From Magnetospirillum molischianum DSM 120 (GTDB lineage Bacteria > Pseudomonadota > Alphaproteobacteria > Rhodospirillales > Magnetospirillaceae), in the NCBI RefSeq assembly GCF_000294655.1, contig NZ_CAHP01000011.1, positions 54,595-118,594 of the forward strand: a stretch of 64,000 nt of DNA. Direction: 5' to 3'. Below are positions 20,157 to 29,380 of the stretch, in pieces. Positions within the stretch are counted from its first letter, which is position 1, and each line of letters begins with the position of its first letter. The position numbers and the translations under genes were made by a program. The notes beneath the pieces were generated by a model that made no database searches, was not told where the DNA came from, and saw nothing but the letters and a program-made list of their open reading frames with translations.

Positions 20157-21146
20157 ATGCCAACTGCTCCCTTAATCATTGATTGGCATGCCCACTGGAT
20201 ACCGCCCGAGGTGATCGCCTTACTGACAAAGCGGACGGAGCCGCCCCGAATCATCGCCGGTCGGGTGGGACGGCTGCTTGATCCCGGCGACGGCCGGATG
20301 CTGCCGCTTAAAGAACCGCAACTTGACCTTGACCGCCGCCGGGACGAGATGGACCGCGCCGGAGTGAACAAGCAAATCCTGTCGCTAGCCGTGGTCGCTG
20401 GGATCTTTCCCGCCTGCCTGCCGCCAGACGTTGAACAGGCGGTGGCCGAAGCCACCAATCGCGGCCTAGCCAGACTGACCCGCGATTCGGGCGGACGCTT
20501 TGGCGGGCTTGCCGCCTTGCCCAGCGGCGCACCGAATCTTGCGGCCAAGATGTTGGAGGAAGCGGTCGAAGAGCACGGCCTTGAAGGAGGCGTTCTACCC
20601 GCCGACGCTTTCGCCGACGAAACCACCGCCAGCACTCTCACCCCGGTCCTGGCCGCCGCCCACCGGCTACGAACCCAGATCTTCGTTCACCCTGGCCCGC
20701 TGTCGGGAAGCCCTCTCCCCTCCAGCGGCGACGATCCCCTGGCGATGATCCGCCGCCGCGCCGTTGGCTTTCAGGACGCCCTGACCCAGGCGGCGATCAC
20801 CCTCGAATACAGCGACACGCTTGCCCCCTACCCCGACGCCGTGGTGCGGATCGCCAATCTGGGCGGCACCCTGGCCCTACTGGCCGAACGGATCGCGCTG
20901 ACCGCCGACAGAATGGGCCTGCCCCCCGCCTGGGCCGATGGACGGCCCCGGCGTATCCTGGTCGATACCGCATCGTTCGGCGAAAACGGCATCGCCCTGG
21001 CGGCGCAAACCTTGGGGACGGACCGGCTGATCTATGGCAGCGACTCGCCCGCCCTACCGCTACACCCTGGCCTTGACGGACTGCACGCCGCCATCCCGAA
21101 CGAGTCCGACCGCGCCGCAATTTTAAGCGGGCGAGCGCTGGGGTAG
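20157..21146 (+). CDS. Amidohydrolase-family metal-dependent hydrolase (ACMSD-like)
   Basis: This 329-residue TIM-barrel protein of the amidohydrolase-2 type is related to aminocarboxymuconate-semialdehyde decarboxylases. The metal-binding HxH is near the N-terminus (DWHAHW). A mid-protein histidine is in IFVHPGPLSG, and the C-terminal aspartate is in YGSDSPALPLHP. The substrate cannot be deduced. It is divergent from the CNNM/CorC gene and stands alone in its transcription unit, converging on mrp. Confidence 0.82.
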   Translation: MPTAPLIIDWHAHWIPPEVIALLTKRTEPPRIIAGRVGRLLDPGDGRMLPLKEPQLDLDRRRDEMDRAGVNKQILSLAVVAGIFPACLPPDVEQAVAEATNRGLARLTRDSGGRFGGLAALPSGAPNLAAKMLEEAVEEHGLEGGVLPADAFADETTASTLTPVLAAAHRLRTQIFVHPGPLSGSPLPSSGDDPLAMIRRRAVGFQDALTQAAITLEYSDTLAPYPDAVVRIANLGGTLALLAERIALTADRMGLPPAWADGRPRRILVDTASFGENGIALAAQTLGTDRLIYGSDSPALPLHPGLDGLHAAIPNESDRAAILSGRALG

Positions 21147-21171
21147 ATCACCAGCGACGCACCGCTTGCGT

Positions 21172-22221
21172 CTAACGCCCCACCGTCGCCCAGACCTTTT
21201 CGGCAATGGCGCGATAGGCGCGGGCATGGGGACCATCGGGACGAGCCAGAACGATCGGCTGCCCTTCGTCACCGCCCTGACGGATCGCGATGTCGAGCGG
21301 CAGTTCGCCCAGGAAATCGACACCGAACCGCTCTGCTTCGGCACGAGCGCCGCCATGGCCGAACAGATGAGCCTCGTCGCCGCAATTCGGGCAGAGATAA
21401 TAGCTCATGTTCTCGACGATCCCCAATACCGGCACCCCGACCTTGCGGAACATCGCCAGTCCCTTGGCGGCATCGATCAGGGCGATATCCTGGGGAGTCG
21501 AAACGATCACCGCCCCGGCCAGGGCCACCCGCTGGGTGATCGTCAATTGAGTGTCGCCGGTGCCGGGCGGCATATCGACGACCATCACATCAAGCGGCCC
21601 CCAAGCAACGTCGCGCATCAATTGCTCCAACGCCCCGGCAACCATCGGGCCGCGCCATACAACCGGCGAATCCTCGGGCACCAGAAAGCCGATCGACATG
21701 CATTCCAGCCCAAAGCGCCGGATCGGCTGCATGATCTTTCCATCGGGGCTTTCGGGCTTCGCATCGATCCCCAGCATGCGCGGCAAAGACGGGCCGAACA
21801 CATCGGCGTCGAACAGCCCGACCGACAAGCCCATCGCAGCAAAACTTAACGCCAGATTGACAGCGGTGGTCGATTTGCCGACTCCTCCCTTGCCCGAAGC
21901 GACTGCGATTACCGCCCGGACACCCGACAGCAGCTTGGCCGGAGCAGCGGGAGCCGCAGGAGAAGCGGGTTGACGTTCGGCGGTCAGCACCGCCGCGACC
22001 GAAACAACCCCCGGAAAAGCCCGCACCGCAGCCTCGGCAGCGGCACGCAACGGCTCCAGCGCCTGGGCCTGTTCCGGCACAACGGACAGGGCAAAAGTAA
22101 CCCGGCCATCGCGAACCGACAGGCCGGCGACACGACCGCGCGCAACGATGTCACCACCGCCATCGGGATCGGCAAGCCCACGCAATACATCGATAATCTG
22201 CTGTTCGGTAACCTCGGCCAT
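21172..22221 (-). CDS. mrp: Iron-sulfur cluster carrier ATPase Mrp/ApbC
   Basis: Mrp/ApbC/NBP35-type proteins bind and transfer Fe-S clusters. The 349-residue protein has an N-terminal MIP18-like domain (about residues 1-85, EQQIIDVLRGLADPD) and a P-loop ATPase with the Walker A GKGGVGKSTTAVNLA. Further motifs are DADVFGPSLPRMLG, DMPPGTGDTQLT and the cluster-binding CPNC pair in NMSYYLCPNCG. I chose ATG 22221, preceded by GGGGGAG. The upstream in-frame extension does not resemble the family. It is divergent from hflK across 240 bp. Confidence 0.93.
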   Translation of the reverse strand: MAEVTEQQIIDVLRGLADPDGGGDIVARGRVAGLSVRDGRVTFALSVVPEQAQALEPLRAAAEAAVRAFPGVVSVAAVLTAERQPASPAAPAAPAKLLSGVRAVIAVASGKGGVGKSTTAVNLALSFAAMGLSVGLFDADVFGPSLPRMLGIDAKPESPDGKIMQPIRRFGLECMSIGFLVPEDSPVVWRGPMVAGALEQLMRDVAWGPLDVMVVDMPPGTGDTQLTITQRVALAGAVIVSTPQDIALIDAAKGLAMFRKVGVPVLGIVENMSYYLCPNCGDEAHLFGHGGARAEAERFGVDFLGELPLDIAIRQGGDEGQPIVLARPDGPHARAYRAIAEKVWATVGR

Positions 22222-22461
22222 GGCTCCCCCGGCTGACGTGACGCCCGGCAGCCGGGCGGAAAAGAACGGCGGCGGCGGCCCCCGTCGCCCAGATATGGCA
22301 CCCGCCGAACTCTTTGCAAAGCCCTCGTCCACAAGGGGGTCGAAGAGCCATAACGGGAAAAAGCGCATGCCCTCGCGTTGCGCACAGAGCAAAGCTCCCT
22401 TATCTTCCGAAGGCGGAACCGGTTTTCCGTAAGGTCAGGGACAGCGACAAGGGGACAATTA

Positions 22462-23598
22462 ATGGCTTGGAATCCGCGCGGCGGCGATGGCGGCCCTTGG
22501 GGCGGCGGCGGCGGAAATGGCGGCGGCGGCGGCCCTTGGGGGCGGCCCGGCGGTCCTTCTGGCGGCAATCCGGGTCCCGATATCGAAGATTTTATCCGCC
22601 GTGGCCAAGAAATGCTGCGTCGGGCGATGCCGGGCAATAATTTCGGCGGTCGCGGTGTTGTGGCGCTGGCGGTCGCGGCGGCAATTGCCGCCTGGGGTGC
22701 CACCGGCATCTATAAGGTCAGCCCGGACGAACAGGGCGTGGTCATGCGCTTCGGCAAGTGGGTCGATACCACCGAACCGGGGCTGCATTATCGCCTGCCC
22801 TATCCGATCGAGGCGGTACTGCTCCCCAAGGTGACCAAGGTCAACCAGTTGCAGTTGGGCTATCGCTCGGGCGGTGAAACCCGCATCGAACGCAATGCCA
22901 TTGCCCGCAACGTGCCCGAGGAAAGCCGGATGCTAACCGGCGACGAAAACATCGTCGAGGCCGACGCGGCGGTATTCTGGCGGATCAAGGATGCGGGCAA
23001 GTTCCTGTTCAACGTCCGTGACCCCGAGATGACGGTCAAGGTGGCGGCGGAAAGCAGCCTGCGCGAAGTGATCGGCCGCAATCCGATCCAGGCCGCCCTG
23101 TCCGACAAGCGCGAGCTGATCGCAATCCAGGCGCAGGAGGAATTGCAGCGGCTGCTCGACGCCTATGGTGCCGGTATCCACATCCAGCAGGTCCAGTTGC
23201 AGAAGGTCGATCCGCCGGGTGCGGTCATCGACGCCTTCAACGACGTCCAGCGCGCCCGCGCCGACCAGGAACGCGCCCGCAACGAGGCCGAAGCGTATCG
23301 CAACGATATTATCCCCCGCGCCCGCGGCGAGGCCGAACGGCTGGTCCAGGAATCGCAAGCGTACCGCGAGCAGGTCGTCAATCTGGCCCAGGGTGACGCC
23401 AAGCGCTTCCTGTCGGTTCTGAGCGCCTACAAGCAGGCCGAGGACGTCACCGCCCGCCGCCTCTACATCGAAACGATGGAAGAAGTCGTGAAGAAGTCGA
23501 ACCGGATCATCATCGATCCGTCGTCGAAAGGATCGCAGGGGGTTCTGCCTTACCTGCCTCTGCCTGAAATCAAGAAGACCGCCGGAGGCGCGAAATGA
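22462..23598 (+). CDS. hflK: HflK, modulator of FtsH protease
   Basis: This SPFH/band-7 membrane protein of 378 residues forms a cage with HflC around FtsH. It has the typical Gly/Trp-rich N-terminus (MAWNPRGGDGGPWGGG, about 40 residues), one transmembrane helix (about 66-83) and then the band-7 domain (VSPDEQGVVMRFGKW onward). A charged coiled coil (RADQERARNEAEAYRNDIIP) leads to the C-terminus. The start at ATG 22462 is preceded by AAGGGGA. The stop overlaps hflC by four bases. Confidence 0.95.
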   Translation: MAWNPRGGDGGPWGGGGGNGGGGGPWGRPGGPSGGNPGPDIEDFIRRGQEMLRRAMPGNNFGGRGVVALAVAAAIAAWGATGIYKVSPDEQGVVMRFGKWVDTTEPGLHYRLPYPIEAVLLPKVTKVNQLQLGYRSGGETRIERNAIARNVPEESRMLTGDENIVEADAAVFWRIKDAGKFLFNVRDPEMTVKVAAESSLREVIGRNPIQAALSDKRELIAIQAQEELQRLLDAYGAGIHIQQVQLQKVDPPGAVIDAFNDVQRARADQERARNEAEAYRNDIIPRARGEAERLVQESQAYREQVVNLAQGDAKRFLSVLSAYKQAEDVTARRLYIETMEEVVKKSNRIIIDPSSKGSQGVLPYLPLPEIKKTAGGAK

Positions 23599-24470
23599 AC
23601 CGGGCTCTGCCGATCGCCCTCATCGCCGGGATCGTTGTCCTGATCGCGGCCGGGTCCTCTCTGTTCGTCGTCAATCAGGCCGAACAGGCTCTGGTTCTGC
23701 GCCTGGGCGCCCACCGCGCCACCATCAAGGAACCGGGCCTTCACGCCAAGATTCCGTTCATCGAAGACGTTGTTCGCTATGACAACCGCCTGCTGTCGCT
23801 CGATCCGCCCGACGAGCAGATCATCCTGGGCGACCAGAAGCGTATCGTCGTCGATACCTTCACCCGCTTCCGTATCGCCGATCCGCTGAAGTTCTATCAG
23901 TCGGTTCGCACCGAGGTTCAGGCCCGCGCCCAGTTGGCTCAGATCGTCTCGTCGGCGATGCGCCGGGTGATGGGTCAGGTGATGCTGCAATCGCTGTTGT
24001 CGGACGAACGCGCCAACATCATGAGCCAGATTCAGCACGAAGTCGCCGAACGGGCGGATCAGGAACTCGGGCTTCAGATCGTCGATGTCCGTCTGCGTCG
24101 CGCCGATCTGCCGGAAGAAACCAGTCAGTCGATCTATGACCGCATGAAGTCCGAACGCGAACGTCAGGCCAAGGAAGCCCGCGCTCAGGGCTATGAATGG
24201 GGCCAGCAGATCCGCGCCCGCGCCGATCGCGAGAGAACCGTCCTTCTGGCCGAAGCGCAGCGTCAGGCTCAGATCGAACGCGGTCAGGGCGATGCCGAGG
24301 CGAACCGTATTTTCGCCGAGGCGTTCAGCAAAGATCCGCAATTCTTCGCCCTTTACCGGTCGCTTCAGGCGTACCGGGAGGCTCTTGCCGACGGCAATAC
24401 CACGCTGGTTCTGTCGCCTGACAACGAGTTCTTGCGGGTGATGAACAGCGGACCGAGCGGACGGCGTTAG
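23595..24470 (+). CDS. hflC: HflC, modulator of FtsH protease
   Basis: This 291-residue partner of HflK has one N-terminal transmembrane helix (residues 5-25) and a band-7 domain (VVNQAEQALVLRLGAH). It also has the conserved DKRIVVDTFTRFRI-like stretch, here DQKRIVVDTF, and a coiled coil ending in the FFALYRSLQAYREAL motif seen in HflC. Its ATG overlaps the hflK stop (ATGA), so the two are translated together. degP follows on the same strand after a structured 125-bp gap. Confidence 0.95.
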   Translation: MNRALPIALIAGIVVLIAAGSSLFVVNQAEQALVLRLGAHRATIKEPGLHAKIPFIEDVVRYDNRLLSLDPPDEQIILGDQKRIVVDTFTRFRIADPLKFYQSVRTEVQARAQLAQIVSSAMRRVMGQVMLQSLLSDERANIMSQIQHEVAERADQELGLQIVDVRLRRADLPEETSQSIYDRMKSERERQAKEARAQGYEWGQQIRARADRERTVLLAEAQRQAQIERGQGDAEANRIFAEAFSKDPQFFALYRSLQAYREALADGNTTLVLSPDNEFLRVMNSGPSGRR

Positions 24471-24500
24471 AGTATAACTGAGGAGCCGGAGGCTCCACCC

Positions 24501-24561
24501 GGCGAGAGACAGGCGAGTCTAGAGCGATCGGATTTTACCGAAGATCGCTCTAGCTCTCGCC
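24501..24561. repeat. Large nested inverted repeat between hflC and degP
   Basis: An inner perfect 11-bp stem CTAGAGCGATC/GATCGCTCTAG (24519-24529 with 24543-24553, 13-base loop) is bracketed by outer 8-bp arms GGCGAGAG/CTCTCGCC. It has no T-tract. The form resembles repetitive extragenic palindromes of alphaproteobacteria, and it could also act as an mRNA stabiliser or partial terminator separating hflKC from degP. Confidence 0.7.
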
Positions 24562-24595
24562 CGCCGATCCAGTCTCAACAGGAGGGTTTCGATCA

Positions 24596-26146
24596 GTGTT
24601 CGTTCATAAGAAACACGATCCGGCTAACGGCGGCATCGCCACCGCCGGAGCCCCGCTGTCGCTGGTCGCGGCGGTTCTCGGGCTGTTCGTTTTGCTCATC
24701 CCCGTCGCCGCACCAGCAGAGGCCGCTCCGGAAAGCTTCGCCAATCTGGCGGAAAAGCTCTTGCCCAGCGTGGTCAACATCTCGACCACCCAGACCGTCC
24801 GAAACCCGCATGGCGGCATGGAAATGCCCCAATTCCCGCCCGGTTCGCCGCTGGAGGAATTCTTCCGCGACTTCATGGAGCGGCAACAGGGCGGTGGGCA
24901 GGGCGGTCAGGCCGATGCCCCGCCGCGACGGGCCAACTCGTTGGGGTCCGGCTTTATCATCGATACGGCTGGCTATATCGTCACCAACAACCACGTCATC
25001 GCCGACGCCGACGAGATCAGCGTCAAGCTGCATGACGACAGCGTATTCCAGGCCACCGTTGTCGGTCGCGACCCTAAGGTCGATCTTGCCCTGCTGAAGA
25101 TCGATCCTGGCAAAAAGCCGCTGACCGCCGCCATCTTCGGAAATTCCGACGAGGCACGAGTCGGGGATTGGGTTCTGGCGATCGGTAATCCGTTCGGCTT
25201 TGGCGGCACGGTCACCGCCGGCATCGTCTCGGCACGCGCCCGCGACATCAACGCCGGCCCCTATGATGATTTCATCCAAACCGACGCCCCGATCAATCGC
25301 GGCAATTCCGGTGGCCCGATGTTCAACATGAAGGGTGAGGTGATCGGTATCAACTCGGCGATCATCTCGCCGTCGGGTGGCTCGATCGGAATCGGCTTCG
25401 CCATCCCGTCCGCATTGGCCATGCCGGTGATCGACGACCTGCGCAAGTCCGGCAAGGTCCGGCGCGGCTGGCTGGGCGTGCGAATTCAGTCTCTCGACGC
25501 CGATATGGCCGAAACGATGGGGCTTCCCGACTCACACGGGGCGCTGATCGCCTCGATCGATGCTAACGGCCCAGGCCAGAAGGCCGGTCTGAAGAATGGC
25601 GACGTCGTGCTTCGCTTCGACGGCAAGGACATCTCCGAGATGCGCCGCTTGCCCCGTCACGTTGCCAGCACCCCGATCGGCAAGAAGGTCGAAATCGTCG
25701 TCTGGCGCGACGGCAAGAAGCTGACCCTGAATGGCACCGTCGGCGAAATGCCCGAGGATCCAGCCGAGAAGCTGGCCCGGACCAAAGGCGACAACCAGAA
25801 GCCGTCCCAACTCAAGGAAGGCAGCCAGCTCATCGCAGGCACCGGCTTGACGGTATCGCCGGTGACCCCCGCGCTGCGCGAACGGTTCGGGCTGGATGAG
25901 GAATCCACCGGGATCGTCGTCACCGACGTCCGCGGCGACAGCCCTGCTTCCGAGAAGGGATTGCGCCCCGGCGACATGATCATCGAGGCCGACCATAAGC
26001 CGGTCCGCATCCCGCAGGATCTGGCCAAAGCGGTCGAGGACGGACGCAAGGCAGGCAGCCGCTCGTTGTTGCTCCGGGTCGAGAACCCGCAGCAATTGCG
26101 GTATGTCGCCCTGCCGCTGGCCGAAGTGAAGAGTGGACGGAAATAG
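24596..26146 (+). CDS. degP: Do/DegP-like periplasmic serine protease
   Basis: This 516-residue HtrA-family protease-chaperone degrades misfolded envelope proteins. An N-terminal signal segment (about residues 20-44, ending APAEAAPE) is followed by the trypsin-like domain. The catalytic triad is His133 (TNNHVIAD), Asp163 (KVDLALLKI) and Ser238 (GNSGGPMF), with the spacing seen in DegP. Two PDZ domains follow (about 310-400 and 425-510). GTG 24596 has AGGAGG ten bases upstream. It lies downstream of hflKC, which fits a membrane-protein quality-control block, and ends in a strong terminator. Confidence 0.95.
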   Translation: MFVHKKHDPANGGIATAGAPLSLVAAVLGLFVLLIPVAAPAEAAPESFANLAEKLLPSVVNISTTQTVRNPHGGMEMPQFPPGSPLEEFFRDFMERQQGGGQGGQADAPPRRANSLGSGFIIDTAGYIVTNNHVIADADEISVKLHDDSVFQATVVGRDPKVDLALLKIDPGKKPLTAAIFGNSDEARVGDWVLAIGNPFGFGGTVTAGIVSARARDINAGPYDDFIQTDAPINRGNSGGPMFNMKGEVIGINSAIISPSGGSIGIGFAIPSALAMPVIDDLRKSGKVRRGWLGVRIQSLDADMAETMGLPDSHGALIASIDANGPGQKAGLKNGDVVLRFDGKDISEMRRLPRHVASTPIGKKVEIVVWRDGKKLTLNGTVGEMPEDPAEKLARTKGDNQKPSQLKEGSQLIAGTGLTVSPVTPALRERFGLDEESTGIVVTDVRGDSPASEKGLRPGDMIIEADHKPVRIPQDLAKAVEDGRKAGSRSLLLRVENPQQLRYVALPLAEVKSGRK

Positions 26147-26179
26147 GCTGCCCGGCACCCAGTGTCGGACCAGGGATGG

Positions 26180-26211
26180 AAAGGGGGCGGAATCATTTCC
26201 GCCCCCTTTTC
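26180..26211 (+). terminator. Intrinsic terminator after degP
   Basis: The stem AAGGGGGCGGAA/TTCCGCCCCCTT has a 4-base loop and ends in TTTT, 34 bases after the degP stop. It is a textbook Rho-independent terminator and separates degP from the acyl-CoA dehydrogenase gene. Confidence 0.92.
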
Positions 26212-26333
26212 CGTTTCCACCCTCTGTCTTACCTCCCTCGTCGCATACGCCTATTCCGTTGTTCCTCTTGACGCAGCGGCCCTTTTTACGGCCAATCTTA
26301 TCGTAACGAATAACCGAAAGCAGGAAGACCTTC

Positions 26334-28118
26334 ATGCCCACCTTCACCCCGCCGGTTCGCGATATGGCCTTCGTCATTAACGAGATCGGCGCGCTGGACC
26401 GTATTTCCGCTCTGCCCGGCTATGAAGAGGCGACGCCCGATCTGGTCGGCGCCGTTCTAGAGGAAGCAGGCCGTTTCGGTGCTGGCGTCCTGGCGCCGCT
26501 GAACCCGGTCGGCGACCGCGAGGGATGCGAACTCGAAGGCGAGAAGGTCAAGCTGCCCACCGGCTTCGTTGACGCCTATCGCCGCTTCGTCGAGAGCGGC
26601 TGGAACGCGGTACCGTTCGAACCCGAATTCGGCGGCCAGGGTCTGCCGTGGCTGGTGGCGACGGCGGTGCAGGAAATCTGGCATGCCGCCAACATGTCGT
26701 TCGGGCTGATCCCGATGCTGACCCAGGGCGCGGTCGAACTGCTGTCGGTTCACGGCACAGCGGACCAGAAAGCCCTGCTGCTGCCGCAATTGGTCAGCGG
26801 CGCTTGGACCGGCACGATGAACCTCACGGAACCCGGTGCCGGGTCGGACGTCGGCGCTTTGCGCACCCGCGCCGTGCGCGACGGCGACCGTTACCGCATC
26901 ACCGGCCAGAAAATCTTTATTACCGCCGGTGAGCACGACGCCGCCGAGAACATCATCCATCTGGTGCTGGCCCGCCTGCCCGATGCCCCCCCCGGCGCCA
27001 AGGGGATATCGCTGTTCGTCGTGCCGAAATTCCTGGTCAATCCCGATGGCAGCCTGGGCAAACGCAACGACGTTTCGTGCATCAAGCTCGAACACAAGAT
27101 GGGAATCAACGGCAGCCCGACCTGCGTGATGGCATTCGGCGAAGATGAAGGCGCGATCGGAACCTTGGTTGGACGGGAAAACCAGGGTCTGGCCCTGATG
27201 TTCACGATGATGAACAACGCCCGCCTTGCCGTTGGGCTACAAGGCGTTGCGATCGCCGAACGCGCCACCCAGAAGGCGGTCGCCTATGCCCGCGAGCGCA
27301 TCCAGGGGATCGCCCCCGGCCGCGATGCTCCCGGTCCGATCATCCACCATCCCGACGTCCGGCGGATGCTGATGACCCAGCGTGCCCTGGTCGAGGCGGG
27401 CCGGGCCCTGACTTACTTCACTGCGGCCCAAATCGATCTCTCCCGCCGCTCGCCCGACAAGGCCGAACGCGCTGCGGCCCATGCTTTGGTCGATCTGCTG
27501 ATTCCCGTGGTCAAGTCCTGGGGCACCGCCAATGGCGTCCAGATCGCTGACATGGCGGTCCAGGTGTTCGGCGGCATGGGCTTTGTCGAGGAAACCGGAG
27601 TGGCCCAGCATCTGCGCGATGCCCGAATCGCACCGATCTACGAAGGCACCAACGGCATCCAGGCGCTCGACCTGATCGGACGCAAGCTGATCCGCGACCG
27701 GGGCGAAGCGATGCAAGCCCTGTTGACCCAGATCCGCCAGACCGAGGCCGAACTGGCCGAGGTCGGCGGCGAAGCTCTGGCCCGGCTCCGGTCGGAACTG
27801 GCGGCGGCAACCACCCGTTGCGCCGAAACGGTCGCATGGATTCTGGCCCATCAAAGCGAGGACCCCAATCTGGCTGGAGCGGTGGCCTCGCCGTTCCTCA
27901 ATCTGGTCGCCTTTACTGCGGGCGGCTGGATGACGGCACGGATGGCTCTGGCGGCGCAGCGCCAGCTCGCCTCCGCATCCGACGATCCGTTCCTGATGGC
28001 CAAGATCACGACCGCGCGCTTCTACGCTGACCAGATTCTGCCTCAGACCGCTGGACTGAGTGTCATGGTCACCGCCGGAGCCGATAGTGTGATGGCCCTG
28101 GCCGTCGATGGGTTCTAA
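26334..28118 (+). CDS. Acyl-CoA dehydrogenase, long form with C-terminal extension
   Basis: This 594-residue flavoenzyme is of the large acyl-CoA dehydrogenase subgroup that includes DmdC-like and fatty-acid enzymes. It has an N-terminal helical domain and FAD-binding signatures (LTEPGAGSDVGAL, then ITGQKIFIT). The catalytic-base region IYEGTNGIQALDLIGRKL follows, and then a roughly 120-residue C-terminal helical domain found in this subgroup. It catalyses alpha-beta dehydrogenation of an acyl-CoA; the chain specificity is not readable. It is flanked by the degP terminator and the lptF palindrome, so it is probably monocistronic. Confidence 0.92.
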   Translation: MPTFTPPVRDMAFVINEIGALDRISALPGYEEATPDLVGAVLEEAGRFGAGVLAPLNPVGDREGCELEGEKVKLPTGFVDAYRRFVESGWNAVPFEPEFGGQGLPWLVATAVQEIWHAANMSFGLIPMLTQGAVELLSVHGTADQKALLLPQLVSGAWTGTMNLTEPGAGSDVGALRTRAVRDGDRYRITGQKIFITAGEHDAAENIIHLVLARLPDAPPGAKGISLFVVPKFLVNPDGSLGKRNDVSCIKLEHKMGINGSPTCVMAFGEDEGAIGTLVGRENQGLALMFTMMNNARLAVGLQGVAIAERATQKAVAYARERIQGIAPGRDAPGPIIHHPDVRRMLMTQRALVEAGRALTYFTAAQIDLSRRSPDKAERAAAHALVDLLIPVVKSWGTANGVQIADMAVQVFGGMGFVEETGVAQHLRDARIAPIYEGTNGIQALDLIGRKLIRDRGEAMQALLTQIRQTEAELAEVGGEALARLRSELAAATTRCAETVAWILAHQSEDPNLAGAVASPFLNLVAFTAGGWMTARMALAAQRQLASASDDPFLMAKITTARFYADQILPQTAGLSVMVTAGADSVMALAVDGF

Positions 28119-28209
28119 TCGTTGAGCTTCAGCGCTGAACCGCTCTTTCGAAAGGACGTCGATATAGGCTGAAGGTCAACGTTCCCGAAACCGAACAGTT
28201 TCGCTGTTC

Positions 28210-28246
28210 GACATCGCGGGGGATGTCTATAATCCCCCGCGATGTC
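28210..28246. promoter_or_regulatory. Perfect 15-bp inverted repeat containing TATAAT and the lptF start codon
   Basis: GACATCGCGGGGGAT (28210-28224) is an exact inverted copy of ATCCCCCGCGATGTC (28232-28246), with the 7-base centre GTCTATA. A perfect TATAAT lies at 28228-28233, and the lptF ATG (28242-28244) is inside the right arm. If TATAAT is a -10 box, transcription would begin within one or two bases of the ATG, giving a leaderless mRNA. No good -35 hexamer is visible. No Shine-Dalgarno sequence precedes the ATG. A separate 12-bp palindrome, TTCAGCGCTGAA, lies at 28128-28139. Confidence 0.7.
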
Positions 28247-29363
28247 GGGAATTACACGCTACGTGCTGCGCCAATTGGTGGTGGGGATGCTATTCGTCTC
28301 CATTGCGCTGGCGTGCATCCTATGGCTCACGCAGTCGCTACGCTTCATCGAGATGATCGTCAACAAAGGGCTGTCGGTCTTCACCTTCTTGAAGCTAACC
28401 TTATTATTGATGCCCGGTTTCCTGGTGGTAATCGTCCCCGTCGCCCTGTTCGCGGTGGTGCTGTTCACCTATAACCGGCTGATCGCCGACCGGGAGTTGG
28501 TGGTCTTGCGAGCCGCCGGGCTCAGTCATGTCGCGTTGGCACGCCCGGCCCTGTTTCTGGCCGGGTTCGTCACCGTCATCGGCTATCTGCTGACCTGCTG
28601 GCTGATCCCGCTGACAGTCCGCGACTTCCACGAGATGCAGTGGACGATCCGTAACGACATCGGCACCGTGCTGTTGCAGGAAGGGGCCTTCAACAAGTTC
28701 GGCGACGGACTGACAATCTATGTCCGCGCCCGCTCTGCTTCCGGCGAATTATCGGGAATCCTGGTCCATGATACCCGCAACCCGCGCCACGCCGTGACAA
28801 TGATGGCCGAACGGGGCGCGTTGGTGATGACGGAAAATGGCCCTCGGGTCCTGATGATCAACGGTAACCGACAGGAAGCTCCGTCGGGAACCGGCCGCTT
28901 ATCATTGTTGCACTTCGACAGCTACACCGTTGATTTCGCGTCTGCCTCCGGGGCCAAGGGCGACCGGTTCCGCGATGCGCGCGAACGCGGCATGGGCGAA
29001 TTGTTCAGCATTGATGAGAGCGAAATCGGGACCAACGAATACCGTCGCTTCCGGGTTGAGCTGCATTCACGGCTGACATCGCCACTCTACCCGCTGGGTT
29101 TCGCTCTGATTGCCGCCTCCGTATTGCTGACCTCGGGCTTCGACCGTCGGGGGCAGATCCGGCCAATCCTGACGGCCATTGCCCTGATGATCGCGGTCCA
29201 AGCGGCAGCGCTGGGGGCGATCAACCTCGCTACCGGCAATCTCATCTTCACCCCGGCCATCTATATTGTGGTATTGCTGCCGATCGCTCTGGGATCGTGG
29301 GTTCTGGTCCGACCACCTTGGCCGCGCCATCGCCGCCCCGCCCACGCCGCCAATTCCGCCTGA
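28242..29363 (+). CDS. lptF: LPS export ABC transporter permease LptF
   Basis: LptF is one of the two permease subunits of the LptB2FG machine that extracts LPS from the inner membrane. The 373-residue protein has the typical start SGITRYVLRQL, three N-terminal transmembrane helices (LWLTQSLRFIEMIV, LMPGFLVVIVPVALFAVVLF) and the coupling-helix region RELVVLRAAG. A periplasmic beta-jellyroll (about 130-265) and three C-terminal helices follow. An in-frame TAA ends just ten bases before ATG 28242, so the start is essentially fixed. lptG, normally next, is absent and lptD follows directly. Confidence 0.92.
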   Translation: MSGITRYVLRQLVVGMLFVSIALACILWLTQSLRFIEMIVNKGLSVFTFLKLTLLLMPGFLVVIVPVALFAVVLFTYNRLIADRELVVLRAAGLSHVALARPALFLAGFVTVIGYLLTCWLIPLTVRDFHEMQWTIRNDIGTVLLQEGAFNKFGDGLTIYVRARSASGELSGILVHDTRNPRHAVTMMAERGALVMTENGPRVLMINGNRQEAPSGTGRLSLLHFDSYTVDFASASGAKGDRFRDARERGMGELFSIDESEIGTNEYRRFRVELHSRLTSPLYPLGFALIAASVLLTSGFDRRGQIRPILTAIALMIAVQAAALGAINLATGNLIFTPAIYIVVLLPIALGSWVLVRPPWPRHRRPAHAANSA

Positions 29364-29380
29364 CTCCGGCAGAGATCTTC

